DNA from: Arthrospira sp. PCC 9108
Lineage (GTDB): Bacteria; Cyanobacteriota; Cyanobacteriia; Cyanobacteriales; Microcoleaceae
Assembly: GCA_016745315.1 (NCBI GenBank)
Contig: CP066886.1
Location: 1,271,501-1,335,500, forward strand
DNA length: 64,000 nucleotides
Reading direction: 5' to 3'
Notes under the pieces: model-generated
The model's input: the letters and a program-made list of their open reading frames with translations, nothing else
The model's database searches: none
Told to the model about the DNA's origin: nothing
Shown: positions 54,007 to 63,181 of the stretch, one piece after another
Numbering within the stretch: the stretch's first letter is position 1
Layout of the letters: each line of letters starts with the position of its first letter
Translations under genes and position numbers: made by a program

Positions 54007-54095
54007 CCGACAAGGAACTTGCTCCCAGAATCGTAAGCGCGATAATGAGAGGTGGTTCATAATATCGACCTTGAGCGATCAAACTTTGAACTGCT

Positions 54096-54635
54096 ATGAA
54101 AGGTACTCTGATTAACAGCTATGCTCCTGACTTTGAATTACCTGGGGTGGATGACGAAGTTCACCACCTAGCCCGGTATCTGCAAAAATTTCAGGTTGTC
54201 ATCGTTATCTTTATGTCAAATTCTTGCCCCTACGTTCAATCTTATGTAGGCAGAATGAAGGCACTGCAAACCTATTTGCAAACGGTGGGAGCGACTATAG
54301 TGGGGATTAATGCTAATGACCCATTACAATCGCCGTCTGACAGCTTTGAGCAGATGAAAATCTTTGCCCAAGATCATGATCTGAATTTTCCATATATTCG
54401 GGATGTGACCCAGGATGTGGCTCACTGTTTTGGCGCGGAAACTACCCCGGAAGCCTTTGTCCTGGATAACCAGGGAATTTTGCGCTACCGAGGTGGCTTG
54501 GACGATAACCCGGAATCCCCAGAAGCGGTAACTATCAACTATCTCAAAAACGCAGTATCTCAATTATTGGCAAGTGTTGCGATTGCCCCGGAAACTACCC
54601 CGCCGATTGGTAGTCCGATTCAATGGCGAAGATGA
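54096..54635 (+). CDS. thioredoxin-fold/AhpC-TSA-like protein
   Basis: A 179-residue thioredoxin-fold protein: YAPDFELPGVDDEVHHLARY, VVIVIFMSNSCPYVQSYVGR with a single cysteine in SNSCPYV in place of a WCxxC pair, and ETTPEAFVLDNQGILRYRGG. It is therefore of the redoxin family, probably with a peroxiredoxin-type single cysteine. Enzymatic activity is unproven. It stands alone between speB and pyrH. Confidence 0.82.
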   Translation: MKGTLINSYAPDFELPGVDDEVHHLARYLQKFQVVIVIFMSNSCPYVQSYVGRMKALQTYLQTVGATIVGINANDPLQSPSDSFEQMKIFAQDHDLNFPYIRDVTQDVAHCFGAETTPEAFVLDNQGILRYRGGLDDNPESPEAVTINYLKNAVSQLLASVAIAPETTPPIGSPIQWRR

Positions 54636-54774
54636 TGGTCTACCTCACTGGGATGATTCCCTCTCAGAAAAAATCTGATATCAATAGCAGCTTTCTGGTA
54701 TCTTGAATTGGGACCGAACCTTATATCTGCGTAATCCGTAGATGGTATATAGCCATTGTCAATAGGGGATCTAA

Positions 54775-55503
54775 ATGGGGACAAAATATAAACGGATCTT
54801 ACTGAAACTCAGCGGTGAAGCCCTTATGGGTAGCCTGGGATATGGCATAGACCCGATTGTGGTTCAGGAAATCGCCCAGGAAGTTGCTGATGTGGTCAAT
54901 AAAGGGGTGCAGGTGGCGATTGTGGTGGGCGGGGGTAATATCTTCCGAGGAATGAAAGCAGCTTCTGCGGGAATGGATAGGGCGACCGCCGACTATGTGG
55001 GTATGATTGCTACAGTGATGAATGCGATCACGTTACAAGATTCCCTAGAACAAATAGGAGTGCCAACTCGTGTACAAACGGCGATCGCTATGCAGGAAGT
55101 GGCTGAACCCTACATCCGACGCAAAGCTATTCGTCATTTGGAACTAAACCGGGTGGTGATTTTTGGGGCGGGTTCGGGTAATCCGTTTTTTACCACGGAC
55201 ACGACGGCGGCACTGCGGGCGGCGGAAATTGATGCCGAGGTGATTTTTAAAGCCACGAAGGTAGATGGAATTTATGATTGTGACCCGGCAGTTAATCCTG
55301 ATGCTCGTCGCTATAATACTCTTACCTATGGCTATGTGCTGACCCATGACCTACGGGTGATGGATAGTACGGCGATCGCCCTGTGCAAAGAAAATAATCT
55401 TCCTATTATTGTATTTAACCTGACTGAGCGTGGCAATATTGGCCGGGCTGTGGTGGGTGACACTGTTGGAACTTATGTCGGAGGTTCTTGTGAAGTTAGC
55501 TGA
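54775..55503 (+). CDS. pyrH: UMP kinase
   Basis: A 242-residue amino-acid-kinase-fold enzyme that phosphorylates UMP to UDP. It has YKRILLKLSGEALMGS at the start, VAIVVGGGNIFRGMKA, and YDCDPAVNPDARRYNTLTYG near the nucleotide site. Length and motifs are normal. Its end overlaps the start of frr by 14 bp, the usual pyrH-frr order. Confidence 0.96.
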   Translation: MGTKYKRILLKLSGEALMGSLGYGIDPIVVQEIAQEVADVVNKGVQVAIVVGGGNIFRGMKAASAGMDRATADYVGMIATVMNAITLQDSLEQIGVPTRVQTAIAMQEVAEPYIRRKAIRHLELNRVVIFGAGSGNPFFTTDTTAALRAAEIDAEVIFKATKVDGIYDCDPAVNPDARRYNTLTYGYVLTHDLRVMDSTAIALCKENNLPIIVFNLTERGNIGRAVVGDTVGTYVGGSCEVS

Positions 55504-56038
55504 TGTTGAAAACCTGATGAAAAAAGCCTTAGAATCTACGGGGCGATCGTTTAATACGATTCGCACCGGACGGGCTAATGCTTCCCTATTAGACCGGATT
55601 ACGGTAGAATACTACGGGAGTCCGACTCCTCTCAAATCTTTGGCAAGTATCAGCACTCCTGATGCTTCTACTATTACTATCCAACCTTTCGATCGCAATT
55701 CTCTAAACAACATTGAGAAAGCTATTTCTATGTCAGATGTGGGACTGACACCTAATAACGATGGCTCAGTTGTACGTCTGAATATTCCGCCGCTGACGGA
55801 AGCACGTCGCCAAGAATTTGTGAAACTGGCGGGAAAATACGCCGAAGAAGGCCGGGTGTCGGTTCGTAATGTCCGCCGAGATGCGATCGACTCGGTTCGC
55901 AAACAGGAAAAAAGCGGGGATATCTCTGAGGATGAATCCCGCGATCTTCAAGACCAGATTCAAAAACTTACTGATAAGTACACAGCTAAGGTTGATGAAC
56001 TACTCGAAGCCAAAGAAAAGGATATTATGACGGTCTGA
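55490..56038 (+). CDS. frr: ribosome recycling factor
   Basis: A 182-residue RRF that separates ribosomal subunits with EF-G after termination. Features: SFNTIRTGRANASLLDRITV, YYGSPTPLKSLASISTPDAS and the C-terminal basic part VSVRNVRRDAIDSVRKQEKS. The start is chosen at GTG 55490, since GGAGG stands 5 bp before it; an ATG at 55475 would overlap pyrH more and bury the Shine-Dalgarno inside the gene. Translational coupling to pyrH is likely. Confidence 0.93.
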   Translation: MKLADVENLMKKALESTGRSFNTIRTGRANASLLDRITVEYYGSPTPLKSLASISTPDASTITIQPFDRNSLNNIEKAISMSDVGLTPNNDGSVVRLNIPPLTEARRQEFVKLAGKYAEEGRVSVRNVRRDAIDSVRKQEKSGDISEDESRDLQDQIQKLTDKYTAKVDELLEAKEKDIMTV

Positions 56039-56115
56039 GGTATTCTGATGGGGGTTAATCCCCCAAAACCACCCGCACCCCCATTGATGTAAACAAAAGT
56101 TAATGGCTGAAATTT

Positions 56116-57207
56116 ATGTTTGACTGTATCATTGTCGGAGCAGGTCCCGCTGGTGGGGCGGCGGCTTATCATCTCGCTAAACGAGGGCGCAATCCTCTGG
56201 TGGTGGAAAAAAACTCCTGGCCGCGAAATAAGCCCTGTGGTGGTGGGGTGTCTCCGGCGATCGCTTCCTGGTTTGATTTTGATTTTACTCCCGCGATATC
56301 CACTACTGTTGATAAAATCCGTTACACTTTCAAACTGGCTGACCCCGCCGAAACGGCTATATCAAAACCTATGTGGATGGTGCGCCGAGATGTTTTTGAT
56401 GCTTTCCTGATGCAGCAGGCTCAAGATCAAGGCGCTAGTTTCCAACCTAATACAGAAGTTACTGGTATTAAGTTTAAAGGCGACAGTTGGCAATTAACTA
56501 CTGCTAATGGTGAAACCCTCACAGGTCGCTATCTGATTGCAGCAGATGGCGCAAAAGGACCTGTGGGCTCATGGTTGCGCCTCAAACAGTCTAATCCTCG
56601 ACTGGCTATGGTCACGGAAGCTACTCAATTATCAGATGTGCCAACTTTTGAATTTGGTATGGTGAAAAATGGCAGTCTGTGGGGGTTTCCCAAGGCTGAT
56701 GGTTACACGGTTAGCGCTGCTACTTTCCGAGGAAAAGACCCTAAAAATTTGGGCCAAGATTTGAGCCAATATCTGAAAGCGTTGGGGTTAAATCCTAATT
56801 CCCCTATTGTTGAACATCCTCTGCGACTTTGGGATGGCGATCGCACCCTTCATGGTCAAAATGCTCTCATCGCCGGAGAAGCTGCTAGTATTGTTGACCC
56901 CCTCTCTGGGGAAGGTATCCGCCCGGCTATTTTGACTGGGGTGAAAGCCGCAGAGGCGATCGATGCGGCGATCGGTGGAGACCAAAGCGCCCTGGAAAAA
57001 TATACCGAAATTATTCGGACTGAATGGGGTGTAGATATGGTTTGGGCTTCACGGTTGGCTGGTGTATTCTACAGTTTCCCTGGTATTGGTTATAAGGCGG
57101 CGGTTAAAGTTCCTGCTGCTACTGAGTTGATGAGTAAAATCCTTTGTGGCGACCTTCGCTATGGCGATGTGGCTGGTCGCGCCATCAAGAAATTGAGTCC
57201 GTTTTAA
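56116..57207 (+). CDS. geranylgeranyl-reductase-family FAD oxidoreductase
   Basis: A 363-residue flavoprotein of the GGR/ChlP superfamily: FDCIIVGAGPAGGAAAYHLA at the start, NKPCGGGVSP with the Cys-Gly motif, MVRRDVFDAFL, and the ALIAGEAASIVDPLSGEGIR closing motif. It is shorter than ChlP and differs from the ChlP start, so it is the second GGR-like paralogue of cyanobacteria rather than chlP itself. The substrate is unknown. It follows frr on the same strand (77 bp gap, with a TGGGGG-TTAAT-CCCCCA stem). Confidence 0.83.
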   Translation: MFDCIIVGAGPAGGAAAYHLAKRGRNPLVVEKNSWPRNKPCGGGVSPAIASWFDFDFTPAISTTVDKIRYTFKLADPAETAISKPMWMVRRDVFDAFLMQQAQDQGASFQPNTEVTGIKFKGDSWQLTTANGETLTGRYLIAADGAKGPVGSWLRLKQSNPRLAMVTEATQLSDVPTFEFGMVKNGSLWGFPKADGYTVSAATFRGKDPKNLGQDLSQYLKALGLNPNSPIVEHPLRLWDGDRTLHGQNALIAGEAASIVDPLSGEGIRPAILTGVKAAEAIDAAIGGDQSALEKYTEIIRTEWGVDMVWASRLAGVFYSFPGIGYKAAVKVPAATELMSKILCGDLRYGDVAGRAIKKLSPF

Positions 57208-57241
57208 TTTTCACGGGGAATCAGTTTTGCTAATTTAGGGC

Positions 57242-57434
57242 TTGACAAGCACCGGGAACTAATGGTAAGATGTTCACATACTTTTAAATAATCGAAATCT
57301 GTGCATAAAAAATAAAAATGTCACTATTCCCATTATCTAAAAGTATACCAGAAGCCGCCCGCCAAGGCAAGCACCCCCCAAAAAAAAAATTTTTCGCAAC
57401 AAAACTTAATTTTTCGTTACAATACTTAACATAA
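57242..57434. repeat. dispersed element E, copy 4
   Basis: TTGACA at 57242-57247, an 18-base spacer and TAAGAT; the core ACTATTCCCATTATCTAAAA and TTCGTTACAATACTTAACAT are shared with the other copies. It lies in the 495 bp gap between the GGR-like gene and the kinase gene, pointing towards the kinase. A possible short leader peptide (MGISDSFVRITTIEIS, 57506-57556, GGGGAGG before it) lies further on. Nothing else is seen in the gap. Confidence 0.75.
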
Positions 57435-57702
57435 CCGTAATCATGAGTTATCCATTGTCCATGATTGGGATTAAGCTAAAATGAAGTTCCCAGGGGAGGT
57501 ATTGAATGGGAATCTCCGATAGTTTTGTTAGAATAACTACAATCGAAATATCGTAGCAGCCACCAATGTTCTGAAAAGAGCAGCCATTTTAAATCAGGAA
57601 AGCAGCCCCATATCTGCTAAAAATAGTCAAACCTAATTTTGCATTGTAGCTAAATAGAGGGAATCTTAGCCGGATTCTCGAACTCCCCCAATCAGGAAAT
57701 TT

Positions 57703-60015
57703 ATGTACACCGTGGAAACCGCACAAGACCTTCAATCTCAACTAGATCATCAAGTTTTGCTACGTCGAATCATTAGTCGGATTCGTCAATCATTGGAACT
57801 GCCAGAAATTCTGAAAGCGACAGCAGGGGAAGTCCGTTCATTTTTAGGAACGGACCGGATTATGATCTATAGATTTGATCAAGACGACAGTGGTGAAGTG
57901 GTGGCAGAGTCCATTTATGACGATCGCCTCCCGTCCCTGCTAGGGTTGCATTTTCCGGCCGATGATATTCCGGAAGAGGCACGCGATCGCTATGTAAAAC
58001 TTAGACAGCGAACCATAGTTAATGTTCACTCTGGAACCATAAGTATAAGTCCCCTAGACTGTCCAGAAAGTGGGGAACCGCTACCGACGACAGAAATCAA
58101 ATCGAGATCTGTAGATCCTTGTCATATCAGTTATCTGACCGCCATGGGAGTTCAATCCTCGGTGGTTGTACCGATTCTGTACAGTAGGGGAAAAAATCAT
58201 GATAAATCGCGATCTGGTCAGTTTTCAACCTCATCAAATAAATTGTGGGGGTTATTGGTTTCTCATCATTCTGAACCACGGGAAACTTCGCCATTAGAAT
58301 TGCAGATTTTGCAATTAGTGGTCGATCAGATGACCATTGCCATTGGTCAAGCTGATATGCTGGCTCAAACCCGCAAACAGGCGATGTTAGAAGCTGCTAT
58401 TAATAAGGTAGCTTCTCTGTTACATGAACAACCGACGATTGAGTTACAGGCGGCTTTAGAGGCGGCTGTGGAGGACTTTGAGGGTTCAGGAGGGCGACTA
58501 TATATCCAATCTCATCCGGAAAAGACCCCGGAGGTATTTTATTGTGGTGAACAGCCGACGATGCCTTCATGGGAAACCAAATCAATCATCGAAGAACATC
58601 CCCTCTGGCAAAAGTGGCTGATAGAGGGGTTTAAATGTAACAGTAACAGCGGGAAGCGATCGCTTGATGGTAGTGGCGGAAATATTTGGGCAATTACGGA
58701 TTTATATAAAGAACCCCAACTGCGAATTTTTACCCCAGCTTTTAAATCTACCGCCATTCGGGGTTTGTTAGTGTTTCCGATTAAATATCGCCATAATAAC
58801 CTAGGATGTCTGACTATTTTTCGTGATGAAATTGACACAGAAACCATCTGGGCGGGACGCTTTGATCCTAGTTTAAAACAAATGATGCCCAGACAATCAT
58901 TTGAAGTGTGGCGGGAGTTCAAACAAGGTCAAGCCCAACCTTGGACAGCGGATGAGATTAGCTTAGGTCAAGCCTTAGGGAAACATTTTTCGATGGCAAT
59001 TCAACAATATCTGTTGTATAGAGAGGTTCAAGACTTAAACAGTACCCTAGAACAACAGGTACAGCAGCGGACGATTCAACTCAAACAGTCTTTAGATAAT
59101 GAACAAGCGAAAACCGAACAGTTAGAAAAGACTCTGGATGAACTGAAACGCACGCAAAGCCAACTTATTCAAACTGAAAAGATGTCAGGCTTGGGTCAGT
59201 TAGTGGCTGGAGTCGCCCACGAAATAAATAACCCGATTAACTTTATTTTTGGGAATTTAAGCTATGTGAGTGAGTATAGCGAAAGTTTACTTCAACTCAT
59301 TCTCCTTTACCATAAATACTATCCCCAAAGACACCCGGAGATTGAAAACTATGAAACGGAAATCGAACTAGATTTTCTTCAGGAAGATTTACCGAAAATT
59401 CTGGCATCAATGCAGATAGGCTCCCAAAGAATTCGCCAACTGGTGTTATCTCTGCGGAATTTTTCCCGTCTGGAGCAAGCCGATCGCAAATCGGTTGATA
59501 TTCATGAGGGTATTGATAGCACTCTGTTAATTCTGCAACATCGTCTGAAGCCTAGACCTCATCATCCTACTATTGAAGTAGTTAAAAATTATGGTAATAT
59601 TCCGCCTATAGAATGCTATGCGGGATTACTTAATCAGGTGTTTATGAATCTGCTAAGTAATGCCATAGATGCTCTGGAATTTCATGTTAAACAGCATCCA
59701 GAGGATGATTTTTCACCGGAAATCAGGATTAAGACTGCTTTAATTTATGATGTAAATAATGGTCAAGATTGCTTGGAAATTTCTATATCTGATAATGGTC
59801 CAGGAATCCCCTCAAACATTCAAGCTAGTATTTTCGATCCTTTCTTTACGACTAAACCTGTAGGATTAGGTACAGGTTTGGGTTTGTCGATCAGCTATCA
59901 AATTGTGGTAGAAAAGCACCAAGGTCAAATCAATTGTTGTTCGGAACCTGGTCAAGGTACAGAGTTCAGGATTACGATTCCGGCTTATAATATATCTCGA
60001 ACCAAGTCTAAATAA
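57703..60015 (+). CDS. phytochrome-like GAF sensor histidine kinase
   Basis: A 770-residue kinase. The first GAF domain (about 20-220) has phytochrome-type features: FPADDIPEEARDRY (84-97) and the probable bilin ligand C140-H141 in DPCHISYLTAMGV. A second GAF-like part (about 230-450) contains IWAGRFDP. A coiled coil (about 450-490) leads to the HisKA box with H506 in VAGVAHEINNPINF, and an HATPase domain with DNGPGIP near 697 and GLGTGLGLS. There is no PHY domain after the first GAF, so it is closer to Cph2-like or CBCR types. Light input is inferred. Confidence 0.9.
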   Translation: MYTVETAQDLQSQLDHQVLLRRIISRIRQSLELPEILKATAGEVRSFLGTDRIMIYRFDQDDSGEVVAESIYDDRLPSLLGLHFPADDIPEEARDRYVKLRQRTIVNVHSGTISISPLDCPESGEPLPTTEIKSRSVDPCHISYLTAMGVQSSVVVPILYSRGKNHDKSRSGQFSTSSNKLWGLLVSHHSEPRETSPLELQILQLVVDQMTIAIGQADMLAQTRKQAMLEAAINKVASLLHEQPTIELQAALEAAVEDFEGSGGRLYIQSHPEKTPEVFYCGEQPTMPSWETKSIIEEHPLWQKWLIEGFKCNSNSGKRSLDGSGGNIWAITDLYKEPQLRIFTPAFKSTAIRGLLVFPIKYRHNNLGCLTIFRDEIDTETIWAGRFDPSLKQMMPRQSFEVWREFKQGQAQPWTADEISLGQALGKHFSMAIQQYLLYREVQDLNSTLEQQVQQRTIQLKQSLDNEQAKTEQLEKTLDELKRTQSQLIQTEKMSGLGQLVAGVAHEINNPINFIFGNLSYVSEYSESLLQLILLYHKYYPQRHPEIENYETEIELDFLQEDLPKILASMQIGSQRIRQLVLSLRNFSRLEQADRKSVDIHEGIDSTLLILQHRLKPRPHHPTIEVVKNYGNIPPIECYAGLLNQVFMNLLSNAIDALEFHVKQHPEDDFSPEIRIKTALIYDVNNGQDCLEISISDNGPGIPSNIQASIFDPFFTTKPVGLGTGLGLSISYQIVVEKHQGQINCCSEPGQGTEFRITIPAYNISRTKSK

Positions 60016-60061
60016 GTCCCAATAAGTCGAAGTAATGGTAGAAGGCGATTAACCGAAATTG

Positions 60062-60409
60062 ATGATCATGAGAAATCTATTAAGTATTTTACTGGTGAGT
60101 GTTAGCCTATTGTGGGGGTGTTTAACACCTATGGCGATCGCAGATAATCTGAATTTTGATCAGGGGGCTGAGATTTTTAGCGTCCACTGTGTGGGCTGTC
60201 ATGCTGGGGGTGGTAACATCATTAGGCGGGGTAAAAATTTGAAACAGCGGGCTCTCCAACGCAATGGCTACGACTCCATAGAGGCGATCGCAGAAATTGT
60301 GTCTAATGGTAAAAGCAATATGTCGGCTTATTCTGACCGTCTGAGTGTCTCAGAAATCAAACAGGTCGCCGCCTATGTGTTAGACCAGGCTGAGAAAAAC
60401 TGGCGTTAA
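60062..60409 (+). CDS. cytochrome c6-like protein
   Basis: A 115-residue secreted c-type cytochrome. A signal peptide (about 1-27, ending PMAIADN) is followed by C43-V-G-C46-H47, the single haem site, and a Met ligand candidate in SNGKSNMSAYSDRL. The sequence GGGNIIRRGKNLKQRALQRN replaces the c6 NNVI pattern, so it is a c6-like variant (c6B/c6C type) rather than the main PetJ. It follows the kinase gene on the same strand, 46 bp away. Upstream TTG and downstream ATG (60068) are alternative starts. It transfers electrons in the thylakoid lumen or periplasm. Confidence 0.85.
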   Translation: MIMRNLLSILLVSVSLLWGCLTPMAIADNLNFDQGAEIFSVHCVGCHAGGGNIIRRGKNLKQRALQRNGYDSIEAIAEIVSNGKSNMSAYSDRLSVSEIKQVAAYVLDQAEKNWR

Positions 60410-60422
60410 TGGACTGTTGCAA

Positions 60423-61721
60423 TTAACTGCTGGCGGTAACGGATAACCCTTCGACAATAACAGATGGAGTATAAATAGAACCATTCCAGTTAGCATCTCC
60501 TCCGACATTAACTACTTGCTTTAAGGCGGTGTAGACATTTCCAGAAACCATGGTATTTTTAACCCGACCGACAACGTGACCATTTTCAATGCGATATCCC
60601 AGATCGACATTAACGGAAAATTCCCCAGTAATTCCGGCCGCCGCTCCTAACATCTGATCAATAATTAGACCGTGGTCTAGCTGTTTAATTAAGTCTTGCA
60701 TAGAGTCGCGTCCGGGTTCAATTAACAAATTGAATAATCCGGGGGTAGGATAACTATTCAAATTGGCTCGAAACCCGTTCCCTGTGGTACCACTACCGAG
60801 GGTGCGCCCGGTAGTTAAATCAGTATAAAATAGCTTGAGTATGCCATCTTGAATAAAGACAATGGGACGGGTGGGAATTCCCTCATCATCAAAGGGGCAG
60901 CTAAACGGCCCTAGGGCGGGTTTCTGAGAGAGGGTAAGGGAGGTAGACACAACTTGGGTTCCGAGGCGATCGCTCCAGGGAGAAGACCGTTCTAGGACTT
61001 GTTTACCATTGAGAGCAGCGGAAACTGTACCCCATAACATATCTGCGGCTTTGGCGGTAAATAAAATGGGGACGCGCCCAACCAAGGGGGGTGCGTTTTC
61101 CCTAGCCCATTCCAGGCGCTGGAGAATGCGTTGGCTCAATAACTGTGGTTCAAGGCTACCCCGTTGAGTCTGACCGTCGGAAATGTAGAGAAAATCATTT
61201 TCCTGGACTAATTCGGTTTCCAAATAAGCGCTGAGGGTTGTATCGGTGTGGCTACAATCAAGACCTCTGGAATTAATCAGGCGGGTTGATTCGACTTCAC
61301 AATCCCATTCTCCTGAGCAGATAATATCTGGGTAGATGTCTCGAATGCAGCTAATGGTCTCTTTTCCCCAGGCCATAAGCTGTTCTAGTTCGATGGAATT
61401 TCCGATCGCCGGATAGTGATTTAGGGAAGTATCATCGGCTATGGTAATGGTTTCGGGGTGATTAAGAGCTGATAGAGCGATCGCTCGCTCGACTAATTTT
61501 TGAGGGGGAACTGCACCGTGGGCGACAGCCAATCCGGGGCGGCCATCGCGCCACAATCGCAGAACAATTCCCTCTGATTCAATCCGTTCGATTTGTTTGA
61601 GTCGGTTAGCTTCAAAAAAGAGGGGGCGAGCTTGGGACGTAGCTCGGAATACCTCCGCCACTTCTGCTCCGGCTTTTGCCGCCAACTCCAGAAGCTGTTC
61701 GGCTATCTGGTCATGGGTCAT
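60423..61721 (-). CDS. TldD/PmbA (TldE)-family metallopeptidase
   Basis: A 432-residue TldE/PmbA-like protein: AEQLLELAAKAGAEVAEVFR at the start, ESEGIVLRLWRDGRPGLAVA, and GLIIDQMLGAAAGITGEFSV and RVKNTMVSGNVYTALKQV near the end. In bacteria TldD and TldE form a Zn peptidase that processes modified peptides; PmbA-type subunits lack the metal site. It is downstream of hetR on the same strand (97 bp gap). Substrate unknown. Confidence 0.85.
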   Translation of the reverse strand: MTHDQIAEQLLELAAKAGAEVAEVFRATSQARPLFFEANRLKQIERIESEGIVLRLWRDGRPGLAVAHGAVPPQKLVERAIALSALNHPETITIADDTSLNHYPAIGNSIELEQLMAWGKETISCIRDIYPDIICSGEWDCEVESTRLINSRGLDCSHTDTTLSAYLETELVQENDFLYISDGQTQRGSLEPQLLSQRILQRLEWARENAPPLVGRVPILFTAKAADMLWGTVSAALNGKQVLERSSPWSDRLGTQVVSTSLTLSQKPALGPFSCPFDDEGIPTRPIVFIQDGILKLFYTDLTTGRTLGSGTTGNGFRANLNSYPTPGLFNLLIEPGRDSMQDLIKQLDHGLIIDQMLGAAAGITGEFSVNVDLGYRIENGHVVGRVKNTMVSGNVYTALKQVVNVGGDANWNGSIYTPSVIVEGLSVTASS

Positions 61722-61818
61722 GGATGGTCGATTCTGCCATAGCTTTCACATCGTTACATCCTACCCTGTGGTGAGCCACAAAAACCGGGTATTTTCCAGA
61801 GAGATTACCAAAGGGGGA

Positions 61819-62721
61819 TTAATCGCTCTCCTGGGGCCCAAATACCATTTGCAGAACCATGGCTTCACCTCCGGTCTGATGATAGCGATCGGCCCACTGG
61901 CGAATGATCTCATCTAACTCTTCTAAGGCTGACTCAATGCGATCGCTGGGAATATCCAATTCCTCCAAAACCCGCATTACCTTGGGCTGACGTTCCGCCC
62001 AGTCCCTCATTAAACGGAAATACCTAGCGGTATCTTCCACCATAATATAGGTGCGTTCTTCCTGATCTTCGGGAGAATAGGAAGCGCGGGTCAGAGCATA
62101 GAAAGGCATCCCCCAAGGAGAATCTATTTTAGTGACTGTCCCAGAGTAGATCAAGCGTCGCTTAATATGTTCTGTTAAGGCTTCACTTAATGGCATCCGC
62201 CTACTAGGTTCGATGTCTTCTTGAGAACGTCTATGGAGAAACTCAATCAATTCCATAAACTGAAAAGAGTTGATCAATTGAGCATCGGGTAAATACTTGG
62301 GTAAACGACTTTCAATTACCCGTTTTTCTTCTTGAGTTAAACTGCTACCCGGGACTCTGGCTTTTCCCGGTTGCCAAGGGTACTGCTCTAGCCACACATA
62401 GGGAAACTGAATCAGATAGCGAGGTTCCGTAGAACCCAACATTTTTAAGAGCTTCCCCTCGGTCAGTGCTTCCCGGACTTCCTCAACAATCACTTTCACC
62501 CGTTTGGGTTCAATATGATGTAGGTGTCCGGTCATGCGGAGGTTTTCACCCTGCTCAATATAAGTTGTATAGATAGCACATTTAGCGGCAGTTGCCGCCG
62601 CATCTAAAAATGCCCCATGTCTATGCCCACTGGTTCTCATGGCGCTAAAAGCCAAATAAAGCATGATCTGATCCATTCCACTGGGGCTAAGGCTTTTGAT
62701 CAGATCTGTATCTTTTTTCAT
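61819..62721 (-). CDS. hetR: heterocyst differentiation regulator HetR
   Basis: A 300-residue protein with near-complete match to HetR as known from Nostoc/Anabaena: MDQIMLYLAFSAMRTSGHRH (15-34), GAFLDAAATAAKCAIYTTYI, the LRMTGHLHHIEPKRVKVIVE helix-turn-helix region, SQEDIEPSRRMPLSEALTEH and GTVTKIDSPWGMPFYALTRA. The dimer binds a palindromic operator and is inhibited by RGSGR peptides. This genome region suggests a non-heterocystous filament, where HetR serves other cell-pattern roles. A patX gene lies 460 bp upstream on the same strand. Confidence 0.96.
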   Translation of the reverse strand: MKKDTDLIKSLSPSGMDQIMLYLAFSAMRTSGHRHGAFLDAAATAAKCAIYTTYIEQGENLRMTGHLHHIEPKRVKVIVEEVREALTEGKLLKMLGSTEPRYLIQFPYVWLEQYPWQPGKARVPGSSLTQEEKRVIESRLPKYLPDAQLINSFQFMELIEFLHRRSQEDIEPSRRMPLSEALTEHIKRRLIYSGTVTKIDSPWGMPFYALTRASYSPEDQEERTYIMVEDTARYFRLMRDWAERQPKVMRVLEELDIPSDRIESALEELDEIIRQWADRYHQTGGEAMVLQMVFGPQESD

Positions 62722-62744
62722 GACAATCCCTGGAATTTCATAAT

Positions 62745-62770
62745 ATATGAGAGGTTAGTGACCCCCCCTT
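62745..62770 (-). promoter_or_regulatory. HetR-operator-like sequence before hetR
   Basis: On the minus strand GGGGTCACTAACCTCTCAT lies about 25-45 bases upstream of the hetR ATG. The known HetR site before Anabaena hetP, as I recall, contains GGGGTCTAACCCCTCAT, so this one fits except for a two-base AC insertion and one change. Autoregulation is possible but unproven. Confidence 0.4.
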
Positions 62771-63181
62771 TCGTGATCATGGATGATCTTACCCAGTTTA
62801 TTGCCGGGTACATAAATAAACGACTGGAGACCGCGCAGTTTCTATCCCTGATGCTAGTATGGGTCTGCCACGGGGAATTCTGACCGGGCGCAACCTATTT
62901 GATTAGACAACTTACCTGGCCTTTCCTCAATTGGTAATATAGTAGTTTGGACGCACCCTCGGCACTCAGGGCTTTCCAATTGAGATTAGTTTAGTTTAGA
63001 TATGCTTATTATACACACAAAACCGCCCAACCTCCATAAACTAATGGAAATGTTCGGCAGTTGTGATCTCTTTTGATTGGTTGTATTTGTTGACAAATGC
63101 TCGGATTTATGTTCTCAGAATTATTCGGGATCAAACATGACACTAGAAAGGGATTTTCCTACCGGAATCATGAGTCATTGA
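62771..63181. other. hetR-patX intergenic region
   Basis: 410 bp with no gene on either strand that I trust. On the minus strand TATAAT at about 63008-63013 follows a T-rich stretch and may be a -10 element for hetR, with an uncertain -35. A frame on plus across the hetR start (62617-62883) looks like an antisense shadow. Confidence 0.5.

Noticed and set aside
55430..55489. Longer frr start inside pyrH
   Set aside because: GGAGG 5 bp before GTG 55490 and the usual MKLA-type start of the protein favour the shorter form.
56039..56115. Terminator between frr and the reductase gene
   Set aside because: TGGGGG-TTAAT-CCCCCA pairs well, but no T-run follows on either strand.
56116..57207. chlP (geranylgeranyl reductase of chlorophyll synthesis)
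   Set aside because: Shorter, with a different start and motif spacing than ChlP; called only as GGR family.
62617..62883. 88-residue plus-strand frame over the hetR start
   Set aside because: Antisense to a strongly supported gene and lacking a ribosome site or domain.
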